Source: Prevotella sp.
Lineage (GTDB): Bacteria; Bacteroidota; Bacteroidia; Bacteroidales; Bacteroidaceae
Direction of reading: 5' to 3'
Assembly (NCBI GenBank): GCA_017483185.1
Contig: JAFULM010000050.1
Coordinates: forward strand, 1-53,880
Length of the DNA: 53,880 nucleotides
The notes below the pieces were generated by a model, which saw only the letters and a program-made list of their open reading frames with translations, was not told the origin of the DNA and did not search any database. Below, piece by piece: positions 17,913 through 27,075 of this stretch. The first letter of the stretch is position 1. Each line of letters opens with the position of its first letter. The position numbers were made by a program, and so were the translations under genes.

Positions 17913-17939
17913 CTTTTACATAGATTTTGTGTACTTTTG
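17913..17939 (+). promoter_or_regulatory. Promoter of the hybrid regulator, second of an identical pair
   Basis: It is identical over 27 bases to 17106-17132; the -7 box TACTTTTG is at 17932-17939. Transcription would start near 17946, beyond the ATG at 17927, which supports the start at 17969. Confidence 0.65.
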
Positions 17940-17968
17940 CAAGAATACTATATCAATCAGACTTTGAC

Positions 17969-20900
17969 ATGATAAAGCGACTGAACATACTGCTACTAAC
18001 CTTACTGACTGTTACCGCGATATTGGCGCAGCCCTACTGCGACGTGCGGCGTTTCACGCTGCGTGACGGACTTGCCGCAAGTTCCATCTCCCGTTTTGAC
18101 CAGACGCCGGACGGGCTGATGTGGTGCTCGACGTGGAACGGCCTGTGCTGTTATGACGGCTATCGCTTTGCCACTTTCCGCAACCAGCCCGGAGTGAACG
18201 AGGTTCTCACGACCAACCGCATCTTTCTCATCCGCCCCAGTATCACGGGCGACATCTGGTGTTGCACCTACGACCGTCACATATATCTCTTTGACACACG
18301 CACCTGCCGTTTTGTCAATGTCAGTGAGATGATACGCCGCCAATTTGGCGAGACCGTAGTTGGGCGCGGTATCTACTCGCTGGCCAACGGCAAGACGTGG
18401 ATTGTCAGCAGCAAGGGTGGGGCAAACTTCCGCATCGACGATGTCGGCGTGAAAGACGGCCGTGGGATAGAGATGTTTTCCAAGGAAGCAGGCAATCTGC
18501 GCAGCAATAATCTGAAGAAGATCGAACTTGACGCCGATGGCCGTGAGTGGGTCTTTGACGACCGCGGCGTGTTCATAGCCGACGGCAGTCTGCGGAGCGA
18601 CATCCCCTTTGAATATTTCGGTCAGCTGGATCGTACCGTACTGCTCGCCTCGCCTGACGGCCGCGTCTACACCTGTGCCCGTGGCGCCAGGACGCTGCGC
18701 CAGTTGGCGATGCCGTCGGGTGTGCGCAGCATCAGCGACATCACTCCGTTGGATTCGTCATCTGTTCTGCTCGCCACCGACGTTGGGGTGGTGGCTGTCA
18801 GAATCGCCGGCGGCCGGATGACGACAAAGACATGGCCGATGGCCGTGCCCGGCGAATCGTCATCGGACGTGCGTGAGGTCTACGCCGACAGCCGTCGACG
18901 GATATGGGCTTTCACCGACGGAGAGGGCATCGTCATGACAGACACGAAGACCGGAGAGACACGGAGGCTCATGGCGCGGGCGTTAAACGCGATGTTGGCA
19001 ACCACGAGTGACCGTCCATTCTTTCTTGAGGACAGATATGGGACGGTCTGGACAGTTCCGACCGGTGGCACGTTCAGCTATTATGACGAAACGGCCATGC
19101 GGCTCGTGCCGTATGTCCTCAAGTCGCAGGACGGCATGGGTGTCGTCCAGTCGACGATGAACAAGTGTTTCATCGACGCGGAGCGGAATCTGTGGTTTAC
19201 GGGCATGCGCGATGCAACCATCGTCAACTTCAAGTATCACTACTTCCGCAACATCACCGTGGCGCCGCAGGAGGATGTCCGCTCGTTGCTCGTCGACCGT
19301 CACGGACGCACGTGGGCGGGAACCTACAACGGCCGTTTAGCCGTCTACGAAGGTGACCGCCTCGTCGGATATGTCAACAAGGAGGGACGTCTGCAGATGG
19401 AACCGACCGCTTTTGCCAACCGTATCTATGCCCTGCGTGAAGACGCTCGCGGGCGTGTCTGGGTGGGAACGAAGGGTGAGGGACTATTTGTCATCGGGCC
19501 CGAGGGCGGCGTGACACATTATGTCAACAATCCCGCCGACAGCTATTCGCTCAGTCACGACGACATCTACGACATTGACATCGACCGACGTGGCCGAATG
19601 TGGGTGGCCACGTTTGAGGGCGGCATCAATCTTGTCGACGAGCGCCGGGACGGCAAAATCCGTTTCATCAACCGTCGCAACGAGATGAAGCAGTATCCCG
19701 ACAGTCTTTATTTCGGAAAGATACGCCGTATCACGCACGACAACCGGGGCTCGATCATCCTGTCTACGAGTAGCGGTCTGATCACTTTCTCCGACGATTT
19801 CGCTTCTCCGGACAAGATTCGTTTCCACACGTCCGTCCATGTGGTCGGTGACACGGCGAGCCTCATGGCCACCGATGTGCAGCAGACGCTCGTGACGCGC
19901 AGCGGCCGGATCATGGTGGCCACGATGGGCGGTGGAGTTCAGGAGCTGGTCTCCGACCGTGTCAGTGAGGACAACCTGCGTTTCCGCAACCTCACGAAAG
20001 TGCGTCCGGACGAGAGCATCGTCCAGTCGGTGACGGAGGACAACCGGGGCAATATATGGATTATCCGTGAGAGCAGCCTCGAACAGTATAATCTCGAGAC
20101 GGGCGCATTGTTGCAATATGGTCCCGGAAATATCGGCTATGATGTCGAGATGTCGGAAGCAAAAGCTGTCCACAATCCCGTGACGGACGAAATCTCGGTG
20201 GCTGTCTACGGCGGATTCATCACTTTCCGTCCGGCCAATCTGAAGAAGAGCGACATCCGGCCGAACATTGTCTTCACCGGCGTGCTCTATCAGGGGGACA
20301 ACGAGATGGAACCGTTGCTCAACAAGGCGGTCCTCGATGTGCCTTCGGACCGGCGCAATCTTACGGTCTATTTTGCCGCATTGGAGTATTCGGACAAATA
20401 TCTGGTGAAGTATGCCTACAAGCTGGATGGCGTCGACGACAAGTGGAACTATGTCGGTGCGGCCAACAGCGCCTCGTTCAACTATCTCCCCGCCGGCCGC
20501 TACAAACTGCTTGTGAAGAGTACCAACTGCGACGGAGTGTGGTTGGACAATGTCGCCGAACTTGAGATTTACGCACATCCGACATTCTGGGAGACCGGTT
20601 GGGCGTGGTTGCTTTATGCCATGCTTTTTGTCGGCATGATCTGTCTGGCCATCTATATATACAATCTACGCAGTCGGGCGGCTATGGAGCGCGAAATGAG
20701 CGAACTGAAGACCAAGTTCTTCACCGAGATCAGCCACAACCTGCGCACGCCGCTGACTCTCATTGGAGCGCCTGTCAGCGAAGTGCTCAACAGCGTCGGA
20801 CTGACCGATTCGGCCCGCCGCCATCTCGAAATGGTACAGCGCAATGCTTCCCGAATGCTCGAACTTGTCAACAAGATGCTCCGTTACAGTATGGACAAAG

Positions 20901-21805
20901 GGGTCTATATCAGTGATGACCACGTCGTCCCGGCATCGGAGGTGAAAACCGTTACTCCCGAGACATCGTCTGTTGCGCCGGAAATGTCTTCCGTCGTGCC
21001 GGAAACACCCGGCGGTACGGTTCGGGGGAAGCGTGAGCATATCCTCGTCGTGGAGGACAATGGCGATGTGCGCGACCTCCTCGTCAGCATCCTGCAAAAC
21101 GACTATACGGTCGTGGAGGCCGAAAACGGACAGCGCGGACTGGAGATTGCGGAGACGGAGATGCCTGACTTCATCATTACAGACGTCATGATGCCTGTAA
21201 TGGACGGCTTGTCGATGGTCCATCGCATCAAGCAGAACAAGGATATCTGTCACATCCCAATCATCGTGCTCTCGGCCAAAGCATCTCTTCAGGACCGCCT
21301 CGACGGTCTGCGCGAGGGCATCGACGACTATATCACGAAGCCGTTTAGTGCGACCTATCTCAAGTCGCGGGTGAGCAACATCATCCGCCAACGCCATCTT
21401 CTACAGCAGGCATATCTCGAACAGATAAAGCCGGAGGACCGGAAGACATACAGTCTGGAGGCGCCGCAGATTGTAGATGCTGACAACGAGATGATGAAAC
21501 AGTTGCTCGGATATCTTGAGGAGCATCTCAGCGACACGTCGTTGAAAATAGAGGATCTCGCCGATGCCGTCAATTTGGGCCGCTCCGTGTTCTACGGGAA
21601 GATTAAGAGCATCGTTGGCATGACGCCGGTCGACTTCGTCCGACATATACGGATGCAACGGGCGGAGCAACTCATCGCCGGAAGCAACTATACTTTCTCG
21701 CAGATTGCATATATGGTGGGCTTCTCCGATCCCAAGTATTTCGGCAAATGCTTCAAGAAAGAGACGGGCATGACGCCGTCGGAATACAGGGAGAAGGCCA
21801 ACTGA
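17969..21805 (+). CDS. Hybrid two-component regulator (HTCS) apparently lacking HATPase_c
   Basis: The 1278-residue protein has a signal peptide (MIKRLNILLLTLLTVTAILA), a periplasmic sensor made of two-component beta-propeller repeats (residues about 25-770) and a Y_Y_Y domain (about 780-870). A membrane helix follows near 875-900, then a HisKA dimerisation domain with phospho-acceptor His923 in ISHNLRTPLTLI. The ATPase domain expected next, with its N and G boxes, is absent: HisKA ends near 977 and a roughly 45-residue linker of TPE/APE/VPE repeats leads straight to the receiver (about 1022-1140, VVEDNGDVRD, phospho-acceptor Asp1072 in ITDVMMPVMDG). An AraC-type DNA-binding domain ends the protein. 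It probably controls the pectin genes downstream. Confidence 0.92.
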   Translation: MIKRLNILLLTLLTVTAILAQPYCDVRRFTLRDGLAASSISRFDQTPDGLMWCSTWNGLCCYDGYRFATFRNQPGVNEVLTTNRIFLIRPSITGDIWCCTYDRHIYLFDTRTCRFVNVSEMIRRQFGETVVGRGIYSLANGKTWIVSSKGGANFRIDDVGVKDGRGIEMFSKEAGNLRSNNLKKIELDADGREWVFDDRGVFIADGSLRSDIPFEYFGQLDRTVLLASPDGRVYTCARGARTLRQLAMPSGVRSISDITPLDSSSVLLATDVGVVAVRIAGGRMTTKTWPMAVPGESSSDVREVYADSRRRIWAFTDGEGIVMTDTKTGETRRLMARALNAMLATTSDRPFFLEDRYGTVWTVPTGGTFSYYDETAMRLVPYVLKSQDGMGVVQSTMNKCFIDAERNLWFTGMRDATIVNFKYHYFRNITVAPQEDVRSLLVDRHGRTWAGTYNGRLAVYEGDRLVGYVNKEGRLQMEPTAFANRIYALREDARGRVWVGTKGEGLFVIGPEGGVTHYVNNPADSYSLSHDDIYDIDIDRRGRMWVATFEGGINLVDERRDGKIRFINRRNEMKQYPDSLYFGKIRRITHDNRGSIILSTSSGLITFSDDFASPDKIRFHTSVHVVGDTASLMATDVQQTLVTRSGRIMVATMGGGVQELVSDRVSEDNLRFRNLTKVRPDESIVQSVTEDNRGNIWIIRESSLEQYNLETGALLQYGPGNIGYDVEMSEAKAVHNPVTDEISVAVYGGFITFRPANLKKSDIRPNIVFTGVLYQGDNEMEPLLNKAVLDVPSDRRNLTVYFAALEYSDKYLVKYAYKLDGVDDKWNYVGAANSASFNYLPAGRYKLLVKSTNCDGVWLDNVAELEIYAHPTFWETGWAWLLYAMLFVGMICLAIYIYNLRSRAAMEREMSELKTKFFTEISHNLRTPLTLIGAPVSEVLNSVGLTDSARRHLEMVQRNASRMLELVNKMLRYSMDKGVYISDDHVVPASEVKTVTPETSSVAPEMSSVVPETPGGTVRGKREHILVVEDNGDVRDLLVSILQNDYTVVEAENGQRGLEIAETEMPDFIITDVMMPVMDGLSMVHRIKQNKDICHIPIIVLSAKASLQDRLDGLREGIDDYITKPFSATYLKSRVSNIIRQRHLLQQAYLEQIKPEDRKTYSLEAPQIVDADNEMMKQLLGYLEEHLSDTSLKIEDLADAVNLGRSVFYGKIKSIVGMTPVDFVRHIRMQRAEQLIAGSNYTFSQIAYMVGFSDPKYFGKCFKKETGMTPSEYREKAN

Positions 21806-21841
21806 TCGGTTCCTCCGGCTTGTAAATCCATTCGGTATAAA

Positions 21842-21904
21842 CAATAAAAAGACGCGGAGACACATGGGATTTTCGTTTTCCCAGATGTCTCCGCGTCTTT
21901 ATTG
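21842..21904. terminator. Bidirectional terminator between HTCS and GH3
   Basis: Arms around CAATAAAAAGACGCGGAGAC (from 21842) and GTCTCCGCGTCTTTATTG (to 21904) form a long stem serving both converging genes. Confidence 0.85.
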
Positions 21905-21942
21905 TCTTTTCCGGACGTTGGCCTCTCGTCAGGCGATTGTCC

Positions 21943-24522
21943 TTATTTGATTCTCACGTTTGTCGTCTTCAGGTTCTGAGCCGCACTGGAGTTGCCGACC
22001 ATAACCTCATATTTCCCAGGAACGACGCGCATCGTGTTGGTCTTCACGTCCCAGCCCTCGAAATTCTCGCGGGGCAGGTCGATGGTAACGGTGCTGCTCT
22101 CGCCGGCTTTCAGCGCCACACGCTTATAGGCGCGGAGTGTCTTCAGCGGGCCTTCGGTGTCGGCCGTGTTGCGGATGTAGACCTGCACGACCTCCTCGCC
22201 GTCGCGCTTTCCGCTGTTGGTCACGGCGACGGTCAGCGTGCCCTTCTTTGCGTCATACTTTGGAGCGCCGAAGTTGAACGTCGTGTAGCTCAGACCGTGG
22301 CCGAAGGGGAAGGCCGCCTCGCCGGTGAAGTAGCGGTAGGTGCGTCCGGTCATGCGGTAATCCTCGAAGTCCGGCAGCTGGTCGGAGTTCTTATAGAACG
22401 TCACGGGCAGTTTGCCGCTCGGGTTGTAGTCGCCGAAAAGGATGTCAGCCACGGCCGTACCACCCTGTTCGCCGCCATACCATGCCTGAAGGATGGCGTC
22501 GCACGTAGCTGTTTCAGGTTCCAGTCCCATCGCACCGCCGGAGCAGCAGACGAAGATGACCTTCTTGCCGGCCTCGCGGAGCATGGCGAGCATGTCGCGC
22601 TGAACCTGCGGCAGTTCGATGTTGAGGCGGTCGCCGCCGCGGAATCCCGGTTCGTCGACCTTCATTTCCTCGCCTTCGAGGCGCGGTGAGATACCGCCGA
22701 CGAATATCACGGTCTTGGCGTCGCCCACTTCGGCCAGCAACTGTTCGCGGGAGGGTGTGGCTTTTCTCGTCAGGTCAAACTGCATGGCTGCCATGTTGTC
22801 CTCCTGAACGTAGTCAATCTGGATGGTGTAGGTCTCGCCGGCCTTGAACTTGCGCTTCACCTGCTGATAGTCGATGCGGTGGCGCGACTTCCACTTGTTG
22901 ATGACCGTGTCGCCGTTGAGGATGACGCGGGCCTTGTCGTCACAACCGATGGACAGCGTCAGCGTCTCGTCCTCGGCGGGAGTGAACGTACCCTCATATC
23001 TGGCCGAGAAATGTTCGAGATTGACACCCGGCGCGAATACCGTCGCACCGCCGTTGCTCAGATTGATAGGCTCGCGTATATAATCCGTGGCCGCCGGCTC
23101 GCCGCTCATTGTCTCGTTGTTCCAGTAGGTCGCCTTCATACCTTTCTGACCGTCCGGGCTCACCATCATGTCATAGCGGCTGTCGTCCACCTCGTTGCGG
23201 GTCAGGCCGCATCCGGGAATATAGCGGACGTTGCCGATCTTGTCGCGGATGCCCTGCAGGATGGTTACCGTGTGTGTCGGATAACCGCTGTAGTTTCCCC
23301 ACATCATGGTGGAGTCGCTGGCGTTGGGGCCCATGACGACGATGTCCTTTGCCTCCTCGCGGCTCAGCGGCAGGACGTCACTGCGGTTCTGAAGCAGCAC
23401 GGTTCCCTTGCGGGCCATGTCGAGAGCCATCTTCTTGTGTGCGTCACAGGCCACGATTGATTCCGGAATCTTTGTCCATTCGACGAGCTCGTCAGGATCG
23501 AAGTCGCCGAGTTCGAAGCGCGCCTTGAGCAGACGGCGTACGCAGATGTCGATGTCGGCCTCGCTGACGTCGCCGGCCTTTACCGCGTCAGGCAGACGGT
23601 TGTAGTTGGCACCGCACTCCACGTCAGTGCCGGAAAGCACGGCCTTGGCCGATGCCGACGCAGCGTCCTTAGAAACCTCGTGCTTGCCTTTCTGCCAGAA
23701 GTCGCCGATGGCACCGCAGTCGCTCACAATCATTCCCTTGAAGCCCCATTCGTCGCGCAGAATCTGCTGCTCGTAGCGTGTGTTTCCGCAACACGGCTCG
23801 CCGTCGATGCGCTGATAGGCGCACATGACTTCGGCCACGTTGCCTTTCTGAACGAGCGCCTTGAACGCCGGAAGATAGGTCTCCCAGAGGTCGCGTGCCG
23901 GCAGGTTCTCGATGTTGAACGAATGGCGGTTCCACTCCGGACCGCTATGCACGGCGAAGTGTTTCGCACAGGCCAGCAGTTTCCTGTATTTGCTGTCCTC
24001 CGGTCCCTGAAGACCGCGCACGACGGCCAATCCCATGCGCTCCGTCAGATAGGGATCCTCACCGTAGGTCTCTTGTCCGCGTCCCCAGCGCGGGTCGCGG
24101 AAGATATTGATGTTGGGCGTCCAAAACGACAGACTCTGATACTTCTTGATTTTGCCGCTCTGTTTGGCCTGCCGTGCCTTTACGCGGGCCTCGTCGCTCA
24201 CGGCCGTGAAGACCTTTTCCAGCAGAGCGTCATCCCATGACGCCGCCATGCACATCGTGATGGGGAACACCGTGGCGAAACCATTGCGGCCGACGCCGTG
24301 AAGCGCCTCGTTCCACCAGTCGAACTGCGGTATGCCGAGCCGCGTGATGGCCGGCGAACCGTTCATCATCAGCCGGGTCTTCTCCTTCAGCGTCAACCGT
24401 CCCAGCAGGTCTTCGGCGCGCTGTTCGGCCGTGAGACTCGCGTCCTGATAGGGTAGCGTCTGGCTCATGGCCGGCATTGCGCACGCCATCAGAAGCGAGA
24501 TGATAATCTTTCGTTTCTTCAT
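21943..24522 (-). CDS. Secreted GH3 glycosidase with PA14 insertion, beta-xylosidase-like
   Basis: The 859-residue exported enzyme has a signal peptide (MKKRKIIISLLMACAMPAMS). The GH3 N-terminal barrel includes PQFDWWNEALHGVGRNG (near 65-81), RDPRWGRGQETYGEDPYL (near 143-160), KHFAVHSGPEWNRH (near 188-201) and the nucleophile Asp268 in GMIVSDCGAI. The C-terminal sandwich is interrupted by a PA14 domain (about 450-590, KATYWNN, IGCDDKARVILNG, VQEDNMAAMQFDL), and a fibronectin-III-like domain ends the protein. This layout is known from Bacteroidota beta-xylosidases and beta-glucosidases; the exact sugar is not certain. It converges on the HTCS and probably trims side chains of cell-wall glycans. 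Confidence 0.93.
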   Translation of the reverse strand: MKKRKIIISLLMACAMPAMSQTLPYQDASLTAEQRAEDLLGRLTLKEKTRLMMNGSPAITRLGIPQFDWWNEALHGVGRNGFATVFPITMCMAASWDDALLEKVFTAVSDEARVKARQAKQSGKIKKYQSLSFWTPNINIFRDPRWGRGQETYGEDPYLTERMGLAVVRGLQGPEDSKYRKLLACAKHFAVHSGPEWNRHSFNIENLPARDLWETYLPAFKALVQKGNVAEVMCAYQRIDGEPCCGNTRYEQQILRDEWGFKGMIVSDCGAIGDFWQKGKHEVSKDAASASAKAVLSGTDVECGANYNRLPDAVKAGDVSEADIDICVRRLLKARFELGDFDPDELVEWTKIPESIVACDAHKKMALDMARKGTVLLQNRSDVLPLSREEAKDIVVMGPNASDSTMMWGNYSGYPTHTVTILQGIRDKIGNVRYIPGCGLTRNEVDDSRYDMMVSPDGQKGMKATYWNNETMSGEPAATDYIREPINLSNGGATVFAPGVNLEHFSARYEGTFTPAEDETLTLSIGCDDKARVILNGDTVINKWKSRHRIDYQQVKRKFKAGETYTIQIDYVQEDNMAAMQFDLTRKATPSREQLLAEVGDAKTVIFVGGISPRLEGEEMKVDEPGFRGGDRLNIELPQVQRDMLAMLREAGKKVIFVCCSGGAMGLEPETATCDAILQAWYGGEQGGTAVADILFGDYNPSGKLPVTFYKNSDQLPDFEDYRMTGRTYRYFTGEAAFPFGHGLSYTTFNFGAPKYDAKKGTLTVAVTNSGKRDGEEVVQVYIRNTADTEGPLKTLRAYKRVALKAGESSTVTIDLPRENFEGWDVKTNTMRVVPGKYEVMVGNSSAAQNLKTTNVRIK

Positions 24523-24655
24523 TTGTTCCGTTTTGTAGGTTTGGTTATTGATTAGTGTTATTTCGTTTGTAGTCGTATTTACGGGTGACGTTTTCTCTCA
24601 GTGCAGTTGTCTAACCACCAATGGTGTTGCAGAACACCTGAAATGTCGTTTTTTT

Positions 24656-24785
24656 GTAGGGTCGCGACCTGTCGCGACCGCCTCTGTGCCACATAGCCAA
24701 TATTCGAATAGTGCCATGTATATACGCCAACCGGATGAGGTGAAACTGTTGCTAAGGAGGCGGTCGCGACCCGTCGCGACCCTAC
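24656..24785. repeat. GGTCGCGACC hairpin element, copy 2
   Basis: Arms at 24656-24684 and 24757-24785 (GTAGGGTCGCGACCTGTCGC... and its near-complement) enclose a 72-base loop containing GCCAACCGGATGAGG, resembling the loop of copy 1. The gap from 24523 to 24830 holds no gene; it includes the GH3 leader, in which no TAnnTTTG box was found. Confidence 0.85.
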
Positions 24786-24829
24786 ATTGGTGCGGCGATA
24801 GGTCGCGCTCTCCTCGGTGTCACAAAAAA

Positions 24830-24876
24830 GTGAGGAGACCGCAGTGTAATCAGAATCTTACGCCGCAGTCTCCTCA
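24830..24876 (-). terminator. Terminator of the beta-helix protein gene
   Basis: TGAGGAGACCGC (24831-24842) pairs with GCAGTCTCCTCA (24865-24876), apart from one mismatch; on the minus strand the stem is followed by TTTTTTG. Confidence 0.7.
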
Positions 24877-24945
24877 TTTACCTGTCTTTAATATCAACGT
24901 CCTCAGTCGTGGACTGTTGTATATTATAATATAATAAGGTGTATC

Positions 24946-26070
24946 TTATTTTACGACAACCTTCTTGCCGTTCTTCACAACGATGCCTTTGAAGCTGTCG
25001 TTAACCTTCTGGCCAGCGAGGTTGTAAGCGGGAGCGTCAGCTGCAGCCTTCTCTGCAACGGCGCTGCTGATGCCGGAACCTGTGCCACCCTTGTACCAAC
25101 GCGGGTCACCCACCTTAGTGTCAATCTTCAGAGTGAAGTCGCCGTTGTCCGGATCAGTGAAGATGTCGGTAGAACTCTGCTCTCCTGCGGGGAGGTCTTT
25201 GATGTCGTTAGCGCTGTAAACGCAGTCAGAAGTGCGGAGGCAGTTTGTGAACGTCATTGTTCCTGCTGCGCGAGCGCCTCGTGCTGTTTCTACGTATGTC
25301 TTACCGAGGATGACGTTTGTCATCGTAAGGTTTGTGTTCTGTTTGTTGGCGTCCATGAAATAACGGCCGTCAGCCACATTGTTGTAGAATGTACAGTCAG
25401 AAATGAACACGCCGTTAGCGATGGGAGCCTTTGAAGCCTCGATGAAGCTGCGCTGTGACTTATTGAACGTAGAGTTCTTGATGTCGAGTTTGCCGATGGT
25501 AGTGGTATTTGTACCGAAATAGAATACGGAGTAACCGTTGGCGTTTGACATATCGGTCATGATGCAGTTGTCGACAATGATATTATCAATCTTGATGGCC
25601 TCAGTACCCTGGGTACGGATAAGCGAACGCTCCATGCCGTTGATTTCAATGCCTTTCAGCGACAGCTCGCCAACAGTGGCCGGTTTGCTCTGGTTGATGA
25701 AATACTGGCATCCTCCGTCAGCAATCTTAACGTTTTCGAAGCGGATGAAATCGTGAGTGCCTTCGAGGTTGAAGCTCTTCAGGAAATTGAGCGTCGGTTT
25801 CTCGCCCTCGCCCTTGATTGACAGGGAGAAACCTTCGGGCAGACTGACTCCGGTCTTCTCGCCGGTATCGCTCAAGCCATAGACATCAATGGTGCCCTTT
25901 GTTCCGGGGATGATGATTTCAGCGCTTGTTCCGCCGGCATTTTCAGCTACGATGTTGATGATTTCCTGAGTCAGAGCCACGTCAGCGTCGGTGAGGGTGT
26001 ACTGATAGTCCTGTGCGTTGACACCAACCACGCAAAGCGCTGTGGCAACTAAAGTAAAAATTTTCTTCAT
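24946..26070 (-). CDS. Secreted parallel beta-helix protein (DUF4957/DUF5123-like)
   Basis: The 374-residue protein has a signal peptide (MKKIFTLVATALCVVGVNA). Its body, residues about 25-345, has the repetitive pattern of a right-handed parallel beta-helix (FIRFENVKI, GYSVFYFG, FYNNVADGRYFMDANKQNT). The same region is closely repeated in the C-terminal half of the lipoprotein at 32485-34173; both end in DIFTDPDNGDFTLKI...VGDPRWYK. It adds a C-terminal tail (YNLAGQKVNDSFKGIVVKNG) like those on other secreted proteins here, possibly a type IX secretion signal. No catalytic residues are recognisable. A role in binding or cleaving pectin is inferred from the fold and context. Confidence 0.8.
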   Translation of the reverse strand: MKKIFTLVATALCVVGVNAQDYQYTLTDADVALTQEIINIVAENAGGTSAEIIIPGTKGTIDVYGLSDTGEKTGVSLPEGFSLSIKGEGEKPTLNFLKSFNLEGTHDFIRFENVKIADGGCQYFINQSKPATVGELSLKGIEINGMERSLIRTQGTEAIKIDNIIVDNCIMTDMSNANGYSVFYFGTNTTTIGKLDIKNSTFNKSQRSFIEASKAPIANGVFISDCTFYNNVADGRYFMDANKQNTNLTMTNVILGKTYVETARGARAAGTMTFTNCLRTSDCVYSANDIKDLPAGEQSSTDIFTDPDNGDFTLKIDTKVGDPRWYKGGTGSGISSAVAEKAAADAPAYNLAGQKVNDSFKGIVVKNGKKVVVK

Positions 26071-26141
26071 AAGTTTTTAATGATTTTGTTTGTAATTAAT
26101 AGTATGTTGTTTTGTTTCCTTCGTGTCTTATTATTTCACTG

Positions 26142-26149
26142 CAAAGATA
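26142..26149 (-). promoter_or_regulatory. -7 box TATCTTTG of the beta-helix gene
   Basis: On the minus strand this reads CGCTATCTTTGCAG. The preceding bases (ATACGTGTATAAATGTTTTT) resemble the promoter of the PL1 gene at 35781. No TTG -33 box is evident, suggesting dependence on an activator. Confidence 0.55.
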
Positions 26150-26195
26150 GCGAAAAACATTTATACACGTATCCTTTTGCTGGCTAAAAAGTAGT

Positions 26196-26236
26196 AATTT
26201 TTGGCAAACAATAGAGTAAAATCAGAGTTTTCGCCA
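26196..26236 (+). repeat. 41-base direct repeat, copy 1
   Basis: It matches 27076-27116 at 38 of 41 positions (core ACAATAGAGTAAAATCAGAG). It lies about 125 bases upstream of the minus-strand beta-helix gene, while copy 2 precedes the SusC gene. Confidence 0.8.
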
Positions 26237-26309
26237 GCTTTTCGCTTTTTGACAGGGATAAAATATTGCAATCTTGTAGTTGCAGCTCGTCCGATTCCTA
26301 TAATGAAAC

Positions 26310-26393
26310 GCAAAGCCCGCAAAGCCGCAAAGGGCTGAAAGCGAAAGTCATTGGATATCCCACCCGGCGTCTTTGCGTCTTTGCGACCTTTGC
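26310..26393. repeat. GCAAAG short-repeat inverted pair
   Basis: GCAAAGCCCGCAAAGCCGCA at 26310 and GTCTTTGCGTCTTTGCGACC at 26369 are tandem GCAAAG units facing each other. No function is evident. Confidence 0.6.
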
Positions 26394-26578
26394 ATTTCCG
26401 TTTCGGTAGCAACGCCTGTTTAAGACTTGTTTGCAATTCCGAAAAAACTTTACTTTAACAATGGTTAAACGCAACTCAACTTTTGATTTCCGAATTACGG
26501 CTCAAAAAAGCGTTGTTTTCGCTCAATTTGGAGACGTTGACAGTCAGGGAGTTACGATTGTGAGCTTTTTATGACAAA

Positions 26579-26686
26579 GCCGTAAGGGCCTCCCGGGGTT
26601 GCAACGGGGCGCTCGTTGCATCGCGACGGGGCTGCCGTTGGAGTGCGAAAGCAGCCCCGTTGTGACCCCGGGAGGCCCTTACGGCA
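26579..26686. repeat. GC-rich multi-hairpin repeat, copy 3
   Basis: Outer arms of about 32 bases (GCCGTAAGGGCCTCCCGGGG... and its near-complement ending GGAGGCCCTTACGGC) enclose inner GCAACGGGGC and CGTTGCA units. This is the most regular single hairpin of the family. Confidence 0.85.
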
Positions 26687-26818
26687 AGACCGCGACATTT
26701 TTTCGGACGAAAAAAGAGCGGGAAATGACTCGATGTCCGCTTTTGTTTCGGAATAAAATAATGTTAAATTTGCAGAATTGCGCGGACGAATTAACGTCTT
26801 TTTGCGCTCTTCCTGGTT

Positions 26819-27019
26819 AAGAGGGCGTATCAAAATGGCCACATGATGCTTGGTAGGGACATATTTTTCGCTACGCTCAACAACTCGTCTTGTATTTGTC
26901 CGCCTGTAACGTGTTGATATTCAATGGTCGTTTGGCGGACAAATACAAGACGAGTTGTTGAGCGTAGCGAAAAATATGTCCCTACAATCTGCTTCCCCCG
27001 CATTTTGATACATCCTCTT
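26819..27019. mobile_element. MITE-like element with nested perfect hairpin
   Basis: Terminal inverted repeats AAGAGGGCGTATCAAAATG and CATTTTGATACATCCTCTT bound 201 bases. Inside lies a second inverted repeat with perfect 52-base arms (26853-26904, 26934-26985), bounded by GTAGGGACATA and TATGTCCCTAC. The outer ends match those of the element at 38125-38379. No reading frame for a transposase is present. The remaining gap between 26071 and 27158 contains no gene. Confidence 0.75.
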
Positions 27020-27075
27020 GTGCAAAACCGAGTTTACTCGTTTTTGAAGCGTCGGAGTGGTGCGCTTCGGGGTGT

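Noticed and set aside
26300-27020. Possible CRISPR array or tandem repeat in the gap before susC
   Set aside because: The repeats are inverted pairs of different families with no regular repeat-spacer pattern.
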